Assembly (NCBI GenBank): GCA_964431545.1
Contig: CAYSLC010000032.1
Span: 1 to 34,495 of the forward strand
Origin: CAYSLC01 sp964431545
GTDB taxonomy: Bacteria > Desulfobacterota > Desulfobacteria > Desulfobacterales > JAABSP01
DNA: 34,495 nucleotides
Reading direction: 5' to 3'
Shown here: positions 1 to 7,407 of the stretch, piece after piece
Numbering within the stretch: the first letter of the stretch is position 1
How the letters are laid out: each line of letters starts with the position of its first letter
Notes under the pieces: model-generated
Database searches by the model: none
What the model was told of the DNA's origin: nothing
What the model saw: only the letters and a program-made list of their open reading frames with translations
Position numbers and translations under genes: made by a program

Positions 1-1151
1 GCCCGGATGGCGGTGGGCGCGGTGTGGAAGATGTTGACGTCCAGATCCTGGGCGATCCGCCAGCAGCGGCCCGCGTCGGGATAGTTGGGAACCCCCTCGT
101 AGATCACGCTGGAGGCGCAGATGGCCAGGGGGCCGTAGACGATGTAGGAGTGTCCGGTGATCCAGCCGATGTCCGCCATGCACCAGTAGACGTCCTCGGG
201 ATGGATGTCCTGGACGTACTTGGAGGTGCCGGCGGTGTAGGCCAGGTATCCGCCGGTGCCGTGCTGGCAGCCCTTGGGCTTTCCGGTGGTGCCGCTGGTG
301 TACATGAGGAAGAGGGGGGCCTCGGCCGGCATGGGGACCGGATCGACCCGGACGCCGTAGTAATCCTTCAACAGGTCGTTGACGAAGAAGTCCCGGCCGT
401 CCTTCATGGGGACCTCCGAGGAGTATTTGCCGGCGTACCGCTGCCACACCAGGACCTTGTCGACCTTCTGGCCCTCGCCCGCCGCCGCTTCCACCGCCTC
501 GTCCGCCTTCTCCTTGTGGCTCAAGAGCTTGCCGCCCCGGTAGTAGGCGTCCATGGTGATCAGGACGGTGCTGCCGGAGTCGATGATCCGGTCGGCGCAG
601 GCCTTGCCGCTGAAGCCGCCGAACACCTGGGAGTGGATCACCCCCAGCCGGGCGCAGGCGAGCATGGTGATCGGCAGTTCCGGCGTCATGGGCAGGTGGA
701 GGGTCACCCGGTCCCCGGCCTTGAGGCCGCAGTAGTCTTGGAGCAGGGCGGCCATCTCGTTGACCCGGACGTAGAGTTCCTGGTAGGTGATGTGCTGGGT
801 CAACTCCTCCTCCAGCTCGGGCACGAAGTGGAGGGCCGCCTTGTTCTTGTTCTTCTCCAGGTGCCGGTCGACGCAGTTGTAGGAGGCGTTGATCTTTCCG
901 CCCTTGAACCACTTGTAGCAGGGGGCGTCGCTGGTATCGACGATCTCGGTCCAGTACTCGTACCAGTCGAGCAGGTCCGCATACTCCTTGAAACAATTCG
1001 GAACTTTGTCCAGGCTGAAGCGGTCGTAGACGGTCTCGTCGGTCATGTTGGCCTGGGCGATGAATTTCACCGTGGGCATGACCAACCCTTCCTCCTGCCA
1101 ATGAACGGCGATTTGAGCTTCGGAAGTTTCGACGGTTTCTTTCTCTGACAT
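1..1151 (-). CDS. acs: Acetyl-CoA synthetase (AMP-forming), N-terminal part, cut by the window edge
   Basis: Activates acetate with ATP and CoA to acetyl-CoA via acetyl-AMP in the cytoplasm. About 383 residues are present; the full family protein is roughly 650, so the C-terminal half lies beyond base 1. Visible are the N-terminal ACS region (YEYWTEIV, KWFKGGKINASYNCVDRH), HSQVFGGFS, the adenylate-forming P-loop YTSGTTGKPKG, and the downstream DIGWITGHSYIVYGPL segment, all typical of Acs rather than of general acyl-CoA ligases. The ATG at 1151 is chosen because AAGGAGGT lies a few bases upstream. It follows the TetR-type gene by 30 bp in the same direction, so the two are probably cotranscribed and the regulator may control acetate or acyl-CoA metabolism (inference). 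The intact motifs give no sign of a pseudogene. Confidence 0.93.
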   Translation of the reverse strand, partial: MSEKETVETSEAQIAVHWQEEGLVMPTVKFIAQANMTDETVYDRFSLDKVPNCFKEYADLLDWYEYWTEIVDTSDAPCYKWFKGGKINASYNCVDRHLEKNKNKAALHFVPELEEELTQHITYQELYVRVNEMAALLQDYCGLKAGDRVTLHLPMTPELPITMLACARLGVIHSQVFGGFSGKACADRIIDSGSTVLITMDAYYRGGKLLSHKEKADEAVEAAAGEGQKVDKVLVWQRYAGKYSSEVPMKDGRDFFVNDLLKDYYGVRVDPVPMPAEAPLFLMYTSGTTGKPKGCQHGTGGYLAYTAGTSKYVQDIHPEDVYWCMADIGWITGHSYIVYGPLAICASSVIYEGVPNYPDAGRCWRIAQDLDVNIFHTAPTAIR

Positions 1152-1181
1152 GCTTTTACCTCCTTGAAAAAATGGTTGGGG

Positions 1182-1859
1182 TTACGAATTTGCCACAGGC
1201 TTATTCTCCGACTCCCCTTGGGAAAGCGGAGCGCGGATTCCCCGTTCGAAGATCTGGAAGGCGATCTCGAGGGTCTGCCGCAGGTAATTTTTGTCCTCGT
1301 TGATGATCCGCTTGCTCTCCTCCCAGAGGACGACCCCGGAAAACAGGGCCCAGACGATGCCGGCCAGGGCGATGGGGTGGGCGTCGATGAACTCCCCCTT
1401 GTCGATGCCGTCCTCGAAAAGCTTCGCCGTGGTGCGGATGGAGTTTCGGGAGAGCGCCTTGATATCCGACAGAAGTTGGGGGGACAGGTTCTTCAGGGTG
1501 TCGCTCGATTGAAGGTGGAACATGTTGATGAGCATCAGCGGATCGAACTCATAGACATCGTACATGGCCTGTTTCAGGGCCTCCAGCCGTTCCTCGGGGC
1601 TGAGGTCCATTTCGTGGTTGATGATATGCTCCAGTCGGATGTTGAGGTACTGGAGGATCCGAAGGGAAAGGGACGAAAAGAGTTCGTCTTTGTTCTTGAA
1701 ATATAGATATAAGGTTCCCGGGCTCAGTTCGGCTTCTTTTGCGATATCCTCCATGGTCGCCTTGCTCAGGCCCTTGTCCGAAAATACCCGTTTTGCGGCA
1801 ACCATTATTTGTTGTCGGCGTCTCTCCCGTTCTCTCTTTTTTCGCTCCTGTATCCCCAT
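1182..1859 (-). CDS. TetR/AcrR-family transcriptional repressor
   Basis: A 225-residue one-component regulator. Residues about 16-62 form the TetR DNA-binding domain (AAKRVFSDKGLSKATMEDIA, then AELSPGTLYLYFKNKDEL), with the helix-turn-helix near 38-57. The remainder is an all-helical ligand and dimerisation domain with no recognisable ligand signature. The N-terminus is very basic (KKRERERRRQQ). No good Shine-Dalgarno precedes the ATG; the bases just upstream are an AT-rich imperfect palindrome, which may serve as its own operator. Acetyl-CoA synthetase follows 30 bp downstream, so an acyl-CoA or fatty acid ligand is an attractive but unproven guess. Family assignment is firm; ligand and targets are unknown. 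Confidence 0.9.
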   Translation of the reverse strand: MGIQERKKRERERRRQQIMVAAKRVFSDKGLSKATMEDIAKEAELSPGTLYLYFKNKDELFSSLSLRILQYLNIRLEHIINHEMDLSPEERLEALKQAMYDVYEFDPLMLINMFHLQSSDTLKNLSPQLLSDIKALSRNSIRTTAKLFEDGIDKGEFIDAHPIALAGIVWALFSGVVLWEESKRIINEDKNYLRQTLEIAFQIFERGIRAPLSQGESENKPVANS

Positions 1860-1864
1860 AATTT

Positions 1865-1881
1865 AATGAATAGCATTTATT
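1865..1881. promoter_or_regulatory. Imperfect palindrome, candidate TetR operator
   Basis: AATGAAT and ATTTATT flank AGC, giving 7-bp arms with one mismatch. The dyad lies 6-22 bp upstream of the tetR-family start codon, where binding would block translation initiation or early elongation, a usual place for autorepressor sites. Assignment is by position and symmetry only. Confidence 0.35.
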
Positions 1882-2015
1882 TGTTTAAAGAGAATATGGA
1901 ATATGCCTTCAATTTAGTCAAGAAAAAAAATTCATTTTTTAGAGGTTTCAAGACGGAATTTTCGGTGTGGAGTAAAAAAAGTAAATAAATTAAGGCTTTG
2001 GAAAGATATGGTTTT

Positions 2016-2030
2016 CCGGGAAAATCCCGG
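2016..2030 (-). terminator. Short hairpin just after the ParB-like gene, possible terminator
   Basis: CCGGGA and TCCCGG form a perfect 6-bp stem around AAA, starting 7 bp past the stop codon of the ParB-like gene. On the minus-strand transcript it is followed by an A-rich rather than U-rich stretch, so it would be a weak intrinsic terminator at best. It closes the six-gene operon by position. Confidence 0.35.
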
Positions 2031-2036
2031 GGCGGG

Positions 2037-3017
2037 CTACCGGTCGTCCCGTTGGAGGATCGCTTCCAGGACGGGGCTTTTTGGGAGATTCTCTATTTTT
2101 TTCAGATGGTTTTCGAGCTGATCCGGGGTCTCGAAGGGGAGCTGAAGGGTATAGACGGTCCCCTCGAAATCCCTGGGCGGGAGCAATCGGGCCCCGGTTC
2201 CCAGGCCGAGGGCGGCGGAAAGTTCGGCATACCGCTCCTCCGCGCGGGTGATGGCCGGATAACGCCACCGCCGGAGGCGCCGGCGGATCTCCCGGCTTTT
2301 TCGGTTCCGGTCCATGTCCGCGTCCCCGAGGACTTCGGCCACCGCCGGGGAGGCGAGGACGGCCATGACATCGACGGACGCCCGCGGGGCGATCTCCTTG
2401 ACAAGACCGATGAACTCCCGCTGCCGGTTGAGGCCCATGCCCAGGGCGGTGAAGATCCGGACCAGTTCCGACGCCTCCGGCTCCGGGAACCCTTGAAGCT
2501 CTTCGGCCATGGACAGGGAGATGACGCCGCCGACGAGCGCCTCCCGGACCGGCTCCGGAAGACGGCACAAGGGCGTCATCTTGTCGATGACGGCCCGGGC
2601 GGCGGGCAGGTTCAGGCGGCCCGCCTCGGCCGCCAGCGCCTCGGGGTCTTCGACGCAGGCGGCCAAAAGGGCGAGGGCCCTGGAGGTTTCCAGGGGATCG
2701 AGGGGCCGTTGGAGGGCGTTGTCGGTGACGGCCAGGCGGACCCGGTCGAGGGTTCCCATCTCGGCGGGTCGTGCCATGCGGGCGGGGATCCGGGTCCACC
2801 CCAGTTCCCGGCAGGCCGCGATTCTGCGGTGGCCGAAGACGACGGTGCAGGGGGGGCCGGCGGTCTCCTCGCCCAGGAGGAGGGGAGGGCACATCAGCCC
2901 CACGGCCTCGATGGACCGGCGCAGGGGCGTCAGGTCCCGGGGGGTGGTGATCCGGTAGGGGGTCCGCCGGGTATCGATCCGGTCGAGGGCCGGCCGTCTC
3001 GTCTCAAAGGGGGCCAT
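2037..3017 (-). CDS. ParB/Spo0J-like N-terminal domain protein, orphan
   Basis: A 326-residue protein. Residues about 15-85 match the ParB N-terminal (CTPase/ParB-Srx) fold: DLTPLRRSIEAVGLMCPPLL followed by the signature FGHRRIAACRELGW. The middle (about 100-190) is helical and resembles the ParB helix-turn-helix region, including ISLSMAEELQGFPE. The C-terminal third is not recognised and does not look like a ParB dimerisation zipper. There is no parA neighbour, so a chromosome-partition role is doubtful; such orphans may be regulators or nucleases. The start overlaps the end of purC by 14 bp, implying translational coupling. It is the last gene of the operon that begins at 7176. Confidence 0.75.
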   Translation of the reverse strand: MAPFETRRPALDRIDTRRTPYRITTPRDLTPLRRSIEAVGLMCPPLLLGEETAGPPCTVVFGHRRIAACRELGWTRIPARMARPAEMGTLDRVRLAVTDNALQRPLDPLETSRALALLAACVEDPEALAAEAGRLNLPAARAVIDKMTPLCRLPEPVREALVGGVISLSMAEELQGFPEPEASELVRIFTALGMGLNRQREFIGLVKEIAPRASVDVMAVLASPAVAEVLGDADMDRNRKSREIRRRLRRWRYPAITRAEERYAELSAALGLGTGARLLPPRDFEGTVYTLQLPFETPDQLENHLKKIENLPKSPVLEAILQRDDR

Positions 3018-3900
3018 TCCCGCCGGTGATTCGCCTGAAGGCCTCCTCGTACCGGGCCCGGGTGTTCTCGACCACCTCCGCCGGCAGCGGCGGGGGCGGC
3101 GGGGTCTTGTCCCAGCCGACCGAGAGGAGATAGTCCCTCAGGTACTGCTTGTCGAAGCTGGGCTGGGAACCGCCGGGCCGGTAGCGGTCCTTGGGCCAGA
3201 ACCGGGAGGAGTCGGGGGTCAGCACCTCGTCGATGAGGACGAGTTCGCCGTCGATGAGGCCGAATTCGAACTTGGTGTCGGCGATGATGATCCCCTTCTC
3301 CTCGGCGATGGCGGCCCCCTTTCGATAGATCTCGAGGCTCAGGGCACCGGCCTTTTCCGCCGTGGAAACGCCCACCAGGCGGGCCGCCTCCCCGAGGTCG
3401 ATGTTGATATCGTGCTCTCCGAGTTCCGCCTTCGTGGAGGGGGTGAAGAGGGGTTCGGCGAGCCGGTCCGACTCCTTGAGGCCGGCGGGCAGGGGGATGC
3501 CGCAGACCTCGCCGGCGCCGCAATAGGATTTCCACCCCGACCCGGTGATGTAGCCCCGGACGACGCACTCGATGGCGAGGGGGGCGGCCTTTCGGACCAG
3601 GGTGCTCCGGCCCGCCAGGATTTCGGCATGGGGCCGGCATGGCTCCGGAAACTGCTCCACATCTCCGGTGACCACGTGATTGTCGACGATGGACTTCATC
3701 ACGTCGAACCAGTACAGGGAGATCTGGTTGAGGATCTTCCCCTTGCCCGGGATGGGATCGGCCATGACCACGTCGAAGGCGCTGATCCGGTCGGTGGCCA
3801 CCATCAGGAGGTGGTCCCCCAGGTCGTAGAGATCCCTCACTTTGCCGCGTTTGACCAGTTTCAGGTCGGGAAAATCGGTTTCGAGTACCACATCGGCCAC
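3004..3900 (-). CDS. purC: Phosphoribosylaminoimidazole-succinocarboxamide (SAICAR) synthase
   Basis: Ligates L-aspartate to CAIR using ATP, the eighth step to IMP, in the cytoplasm. The 298 residues show the family motifs in order: KRGKVRDLYDL (nucleotide-binding hairpin), ATDRISAFDVVMADPIPGKG, LAIECVVRGYITGSGWKSY, ADTKFEFGLIDGELVLIDEV and TPDSSRFWP. A GTG at 3900 is chosen as start because AGGA lies about 9 bases upstream and the N-terminus then matches the family; the open frame upstream is out of context. Length fits the roughly 300-residue class. It is oddly embedded between a PilZ gene (22 bp upstream) and a ParB-like gene (14-bp overlap) in what otherwise looks like a polarity and second-messenger operon. 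Confidence 0.95.
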   Translation of the reverse strand: MADVVLETDFPDLKLVKRGKVRDLYDLGDHLLMVATDRISAFDVVMADPIPGKGKILNQISLYWFDVMKSIVDNHVVTGDVEQFPEPCRPHAEILAGRSTLVRKAAPLAIECVVRGYITGSGWKSYCGAGEVCGIPLPAGLKESDRLAEPLFTPSTKAELGEHDINIDLGEAARLVGVSTAEKAGALSLEIYRKGAAIAEEKGIIIADTKFEFGLIDGELVLIDEVLTPDSSRFWPKDRYRPGGSQPSFDKQYLRDYLLSVGWDKTPPPPPLPAEVVENTRARYEEAFRRITGGNGPL

Positions 3901-3922
3901 GGTGATCTTTCCTTTCTTTCGC

Positions 3923-4291
3923 CTATCCGGCCTTCTGGTCCCCCTCCTCCGCCTTCTTCCGGCGGAAAAGGGCGATGAAACGCTTGACCATGGCCAGGGC
4001 ATTGTCATCCATATCCACGAACTGAATCCCGGTCTCGTACTTGTCCGAGTCGGCAAAGCGGCAATGGACCACGCGCCCGCCGATGTCCACCAGCTCCTCT
4101 TCCAGGGCCAGGGTCAGGCTGACCTTCTTGTCGACGTCGGCGCAGAAGTTGGCCTCCAGGAGGATCCCCGATTCCGAGATGTTCAGGGTTCGGCCCATCC
4201 CCTCGTTGACCACCGACCCTTGTTCGTCCACGCACACATAGGACAGGTTCTTCGAGTCGATCCGAATATGTCTTCTTTTTTCGGCCGTCAT
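3923..4291 (-). CDS. PilZ-domain c-di-GMP receptor, single domain
   Basis: A 122-residue protein consisting of one PilZ domain. Both c-di-GMP-binding signatures are intact: RxxxR at residues 6-10 (R6 and R10) and the (D/N)xSxxG motif as NISESG at 37-42. The tail (RRKKAEEGDQKAG) is charged. Known family role: binding cyclic di-GMP and altering partner activity, often in motility or surface behaviour. The start at 4291 has GGAAAG upstream. It lies 26 bp after the DUF4388/cNMP gene and 22 bp before purC. Because a diguanylate cyclase is encoded at 17630-18547, this is a plausible receptor in the same cell, although nothing in the sequence links them directly. Confidence 0.88.
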   Translation of the reverse strand: MTAEKRRHIRIDSKNLSYVCVDEQGSVVNEGMGRTLNISESGILLEANFCADVDKKVSLTLALEEELVDIGGRVVHCRFADSDKYETGIQFVDMDDNALAMVKRFIALFRRKKAEEGDQKAG

Positions 4292-4317
4292 GTTCTTTCC
4301 ACCCCCCGTCTGTTGGT

Positions 4318-5520
4318 CTATTTCTTGGAACCCTCCGATGCGCTCCGTTTCTTGAAGTCCCAGGCCACGCGGCTGGTCACCATGATGCTGGTGGCGACGT
4401 TTTCGATCATGTTTTTCAATGTGGAGGAGAGCTGGTTGTACTCGTCCCGAAGCCGGCCCACCTCCGGGCGGGTCACCTTGAATCCCGGGGAACCGAACAC
4501 CGATGCCGAGATGGGCTCGTGCCCGATGTCCAGAAAGGGCAGCTTGCCGACGAAATCCCCCACCCCGAGCTGGGCCAGCAGCAGCGGCCCGAAATCGGTG
4601 TGCTGGACCACATACGCCTCCCCGTCGGTGATGGTGAAGAACTGTCCCAGCTCGCTGCTGCTCTGTCGGACCACCAGCTTGCTGTCCTTGAGCAGCGACT
4701 TGTAGTTGTTCTTGTTGAGGTAGATGGCCACCGTCTTGTCGGTCACCTCCCGGAGCCGCCGTTCCAGGCTCTTGATGAAGCCCTTGAACTCCGGAGAGAG
4801 GCTCGCGTACTCCGCGGTGAGCCGCTGGGCGTCCAACACCCCCAGTTGGACCCCCGTGGCCGCCACCGCCGTGGCGTTTCGGGCGCTTCCGGTGAACGAC
4901 AGGGCGTCGATGCTCCCGAGGAAGGCGCCGTCCCCGATGCGGTAGATCTTGATCGGCCCCCTCTTGGTCTCCTTGATGATGTCCACCATGCCCTCGAGGA
5001 CGGTCCAGTTCCAGGAGCCGTGCTTGCTCTCCTCGATGATGGTCTGCCCTTCGGAGAACTCGTCCTCGCTCACCACGTACATGTAATCGACCAGCGGGCC
5101 CTTGATGACCGGATAGTGGATCTGCCGGTACGAGGTCGTCTGGTCCGAGGCGTCCGCGAGCTGGTCCTCGAAGGAGACCGGCCCCAGCTTCTTCACCTGG
5201 CCGTCGTCGACCATCCGGCACCCGTCCAGGATGATGGCCATCCGGGTCTCGTTGATCACCTTGGGGACATCGATCTCCTCCTCCACGAACTCGAACTCGC
5301 CGTCGATCCACCCGAACAGGGCGTAGGCGGCCTTGAGCCCTTTTTCCGAGCCCGCCACGGCGTTGATGATGTTCCCCTTGGAGAAATGGACCATCCCCGG
5401 ATCGGTGGTATACTTGCTCCGGACGTGGAGGGTGCCCGTGGCGCCGTTGGAGCCGATCAGCTGGAGCACGTCCCCCAGCGCGAGGAATCCGAGGTCGCCC
5501 TTCAGAACGATGTTGCTCAT
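4318..5520 (-). CDS. DUF4388 protein with two cyclic-nucleotide-binding-like domains
   Basis: A 400-residue cytoplasmic protein. Residues 1-95 form a DUF4388 (PATAN-type) domain: LKGDLGFLALGDVLQLIGSN, GTLHV, then GMVHFSKGNIINAVAG. Residues about 145-260 resemble a cNMP-binding beta-roll (FSEGQTIIEE, then GDGAFLGSIDALSFTGSARN), and about 275-365 a second one (GQFFTITDGEAYVV, then LGVGDFVGKLPFL). No catalytic domain is seen. DUF4388 modules are common beside MglA-type GTPases and two-component proteins in delta-proteobacteria and myxobacteria. It starts 12 bp after mglA, so a direct role as effector or regulator of that GTPase is likely but inferred. Neither beta-roll carries an obvious canonical phosphate-binding cassette, so ligand binding is uncertain. 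Confidence 0.8.
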   Translation of the reverse strand: MSNIVLKGDLGFLALGDVLQLIGSNGATGTLHVRSKYTTDPGMVHFSKGNIINAVAGSEKGLKAAYALFGWIDGEFEFVEEEIDVPKVINETRMAIILDGCRMVDDGQVKKLGPVSFEDQLADASDQTTSYRQIHYPVIKGPLVDYMYVVSEDEFSEGQTIIEESKHGSWNWTVLEGMVDIIKETKRGPIKIYRIGDGAFLGSIDALSFTGSARNATAVAATGVQLGVLDAQRLTAEYASLSPEFKGFIKSLERRLREVTDKTVAIYLNKNNYKSLLKDSKLVVRQSSSELGQFFTITDGEAYVVQHTDFGPLLLAQLGVGDFVGKLPFLDIGHEPISASVFGSPGFKVTRPEVGRLRDEYNQLSSTLKNMIENVATSIMVTSRVAWDFKKRSASEGSKK

Positions 5521-5532
5521 GGGGTCATCGCC

Positions 5533-6141
5533 TTACCACCCCATATCCTTTTTCAGGGATTGAAGGGTGGCCTTGATGCACGCCTTCAGGGTGTTTCCGA
5601 CGCCGGCCCCCGTGATGGCGCTGGCGGCGTAGCTCGGGACCTTGAGCTGCCGGTTGAGATCCTTCTCCATCTGTTTGACGGACATGACGGGAAGACCCTG
5701 CTTGATCAGGTCTCGCTTGTTGTACTGCAGGATCAGCGGGATGTTGAAGACGCTCAGGCCGTATTCCTTGAGGTTCTGGTGGAGGTCCTTGAGGGAGAGC
5801 ATGTTCTTTTTCCGCCGCACCGCGAGGGAATCGGCCACGAAGACCACCCCGTCCACCTCCCGGAGGACCATCTTCCGGGTCTCGCTGTATTTCACCTGCC
5901 CGGGAACGGTGTACAGCTGAAGGCGGATCTCGTAGCCCTTGATCTTTCCGAGTCCCATGGGGAGAAAGTCGAAAAAGAGGGTCCGGTCCCCCTCGGTCTC
6001 CGTCGACACCATTTCACCGGTGACCTGCTTACGGAAATGTTTGAAGATGAATTCGAGATTCGTGGTCTTTCCACATCGCCCGGGCCCGTAGTAGACGATT
6101 TTGCACTCGACTTCCTTCTGCTTCAGATTGATTTTGGCCAT
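5533..6141 (-). CDS. mglA: MglA-type small Ras-like GTPase
   Basis: A 202-residue GTPase of the MglA family, which sets cell polarity and directs motility machinery or type IV pili in related bacteria. Motifs: P-loop GPGRCGKT at 19-26, the switch segment DRTLFFDFLPMGLG, the MglA-specific TVPGQ at 78-82 in place of DxxG, and NKRD at 141-144 for guanine recognition. No MglB (Roadblock GAP) gene is in the window. Upstream by 36 bp is a helical/acidic protein and downstream by 12 bp the DUF4388/cNMP protein, suggesting these are its dedicated partners. Identification is firm; the process it polarises is not shown. Confidence 0.92.
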   Translation of the reverse strand: MAKINLKQKEVECKIVYYGPGRCGKTTNLEFIFKHFRKQVTGEMVSTETEGDRTLFFDFLPMGLGKIKGYEIRLQLYTVPGQVKYSETRKMVLREVDGVVFVADSLAVRRKKNMLSLKDLHQNLKEYGLSVFNIPLILQYNKRDLIKQGLPVMSVKQMEKDLNRQLKVPSYAASAITGAGVGNTLKACIKATLQSLKKDMGW

Positions 6142-6177
6142 CTAGATCCCATACCACTTCCGGTTTCGGTTCAACGT

Positions 6178-7176
6178 TCAGCTGATGCTCTTGATCTGTA
6201 TGTCCAGGCTGTAGTCGCCCTGCTTGGGGCCCGATTCGATGCGGGACTTGGAGTAGACCACGCCGCGCCCGTTGAACATGGCGATGGGGGAGTAGAAGTT
6301 GATCCGCTTGAGTTCCAGCCCGGTCTTGAGGGATTCGATCAACTCCTTGTCGTTGCTGGAAATCAACAGATTGATCACCCGTCCGGACTGGAAGCTGACG
6401 TCGTACTGGACGGTCTGGCCCTTTCTCGGCCCTTCCTCCAGGGTGATCTCCACCGAACTGATGTCGATGATCTCGTCCTCCTGGATCTCGTCCTCCATGA
6501 TCTCGCCTTCGACCACCTCCGGCTCGATGATCTCGCCGTCGAAGACGTCGACCTCGGCCCCTTCGGGGATCTCGGCGGCGGCTTCCGGCCGCGGCGCGGC
6601 CTTCTTTTCGGGTTTGGGGAGGCTCTCCTTGAACCCCTTCTTATCGAGGATGCTCTGGAGGAAGATCCGGAGCTTCTCCAACTGCGCCGGGGTGAAGGTA
6701 TCGCCGGAAAACCATTCTTTATATTGGGCCACGGCCTGGTCCATGGAGTCGAGGGTCACGTGGCAGCGGATGATGTTTTTGGCGGAATCGACCTTTACCG
6801 ACGTTCGCCCGATCAGGTCCCGAAATTCCTTCAGGGCCCGTTCATACTGGCCGAACTTGGCCAGGGCGATGGCCCCTTCCAGGGCCCTGGCGTCGTCCTC
6901 CTTTGCAAAGGCGAACTTGTCCTTGATGATGTTCTGGACGTTCTCCGGCACCTCCACTTTGTCCGGGCTGCTTTCGATCCGCTCGATCTCCAGTTTGATC
7001 TGCCGGATCTTCTTCAGGATCCCATCGAGCAGATCCTTGTTTTTGATCCGGTGCTGATGTTTCTTCACCAGCTGGCCGACACGGACGTAGGTCTCCTTGG
7101 CCTCGTTGAGAAGGCCGTGGGTGTGATAGGTTTCGGCCTGCCGAAGTTGGTCCTTGATGGTTTTTTTCAGATCCAT
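6178..7176 (-). CDS. Uncharacterised helical/acidic protein at the head of the MglA operon
   Basis: A 332-residue protein of no recognised function. Residues 1-75 are helical and TPR-like (LRQAETYHTHGLLNEAKETY), followed by a charged helix; 95-190 is again helical (ALAKFGQYERALKEFRDL is TPR-like). Residues about 190-235 are a Pro/Ala then strongly acidic linker (EGEIMEDEIQEDEII). The C-terminal 95 residues look like a small beta-rich domain (GQTVQYDVSFQSGRVINLLI). No signal peptide or membrane segment is seen. It is the first gene of the six-gene operon and begins just upstream of mglA, so it may be a scaffold for the GTPase (inference). Confidence 0.75.
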   Translation of the reverse strand: MDLKKTIKDQLRQAETYHTHGLLNEAKETYVRVGQLVKKHQHRIKNKDLLDGILKKIRQIKLEIERIESSPDKVEVPENVQNIIKDKFAFAKEDDARALEGAIALAKFGQYERALKEFRDLIGRTSVKVDSAKNIIRCHVTLDSMDQAVAQYKEWFSGDTFTPAQLEKLRIFLQSILDKKGFKESLPKPEKKAAPRPEAAAEIPEGAEVDVFDGEIIEPEVVEGEIMEDEIQEDEIIDISSVEITLEEGPRKGQTVQYDVSFQSGRVINLLISSNDKELIESLKTGLELKRINFYSPIAMFNGRGVVYSKSRIESGPKQGDYSLDIQIKSIS

Positions 7177-7252
7177 GTCTCTCCACCCGAATAGCGCCCG
7201 GCGGCCCTCCGCGGCACGTCGACGCTATACATTGATAAACCAATATTTTAAA

Positions 7253-7281
7253 TTTCTACTCTTTTATGGCATGGGTGTCAA
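7253..7281 (-). promoter_or_regulatory. Candidate sigma-70 promoter for the mglA operon
   Basis: On the minus strand TTGACA (7276-7281) is followed after 17 bp by TAGAAA (7253-7258), a 6/6 and 4/6 match. It reads toward the gene starting at 7176, leaving a leader of about 70 bases. Confidence 0.5.
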
Positions 7282-7296
7282 TAACTGATAAATCGT

Positions 7297-7326
7297 TTGA
7301 CATTATCCCGTTTTATGGTATCTAAA
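7297..7326 (+). promoter_or_regulatory. Candidate sigma-70 promoter for mdh
   Basis: TTGACA at 7297-7302 is followed after 18 bp by TCTAAA (7321-7326), a 6/6 and 4/6 match. Its -35 box faces away from the -35 box of the mglA-operon promoter 15 bp to the left, so the two promoters are back to back and could share a regulator. The leader to the mdh start at 7408 is about 75 bases. Confidence 0.4.
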
Positions 7327-7407
7327 CTCTTTTTTTATGTGCTGAATATACGGCATATCAGCCACTGTTACCCTTATCCAAAACGCCATCGGGCAAAGGA
7401 GAAGATC

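Noticed and set aside
2037..3017. Chromosome partition locus
   Set aside because: No parA gene and no parS-like repeats; only an N-terminal ParB domain in a metabolic/signalling operon.
4519..7194. Plus-strand open frame of about 891 codons opposite mglA and neighbours
   Set aside because: Shadow frame spanning three well-supported minus-strand genes; no recognisable motif or ribosome-binding site.
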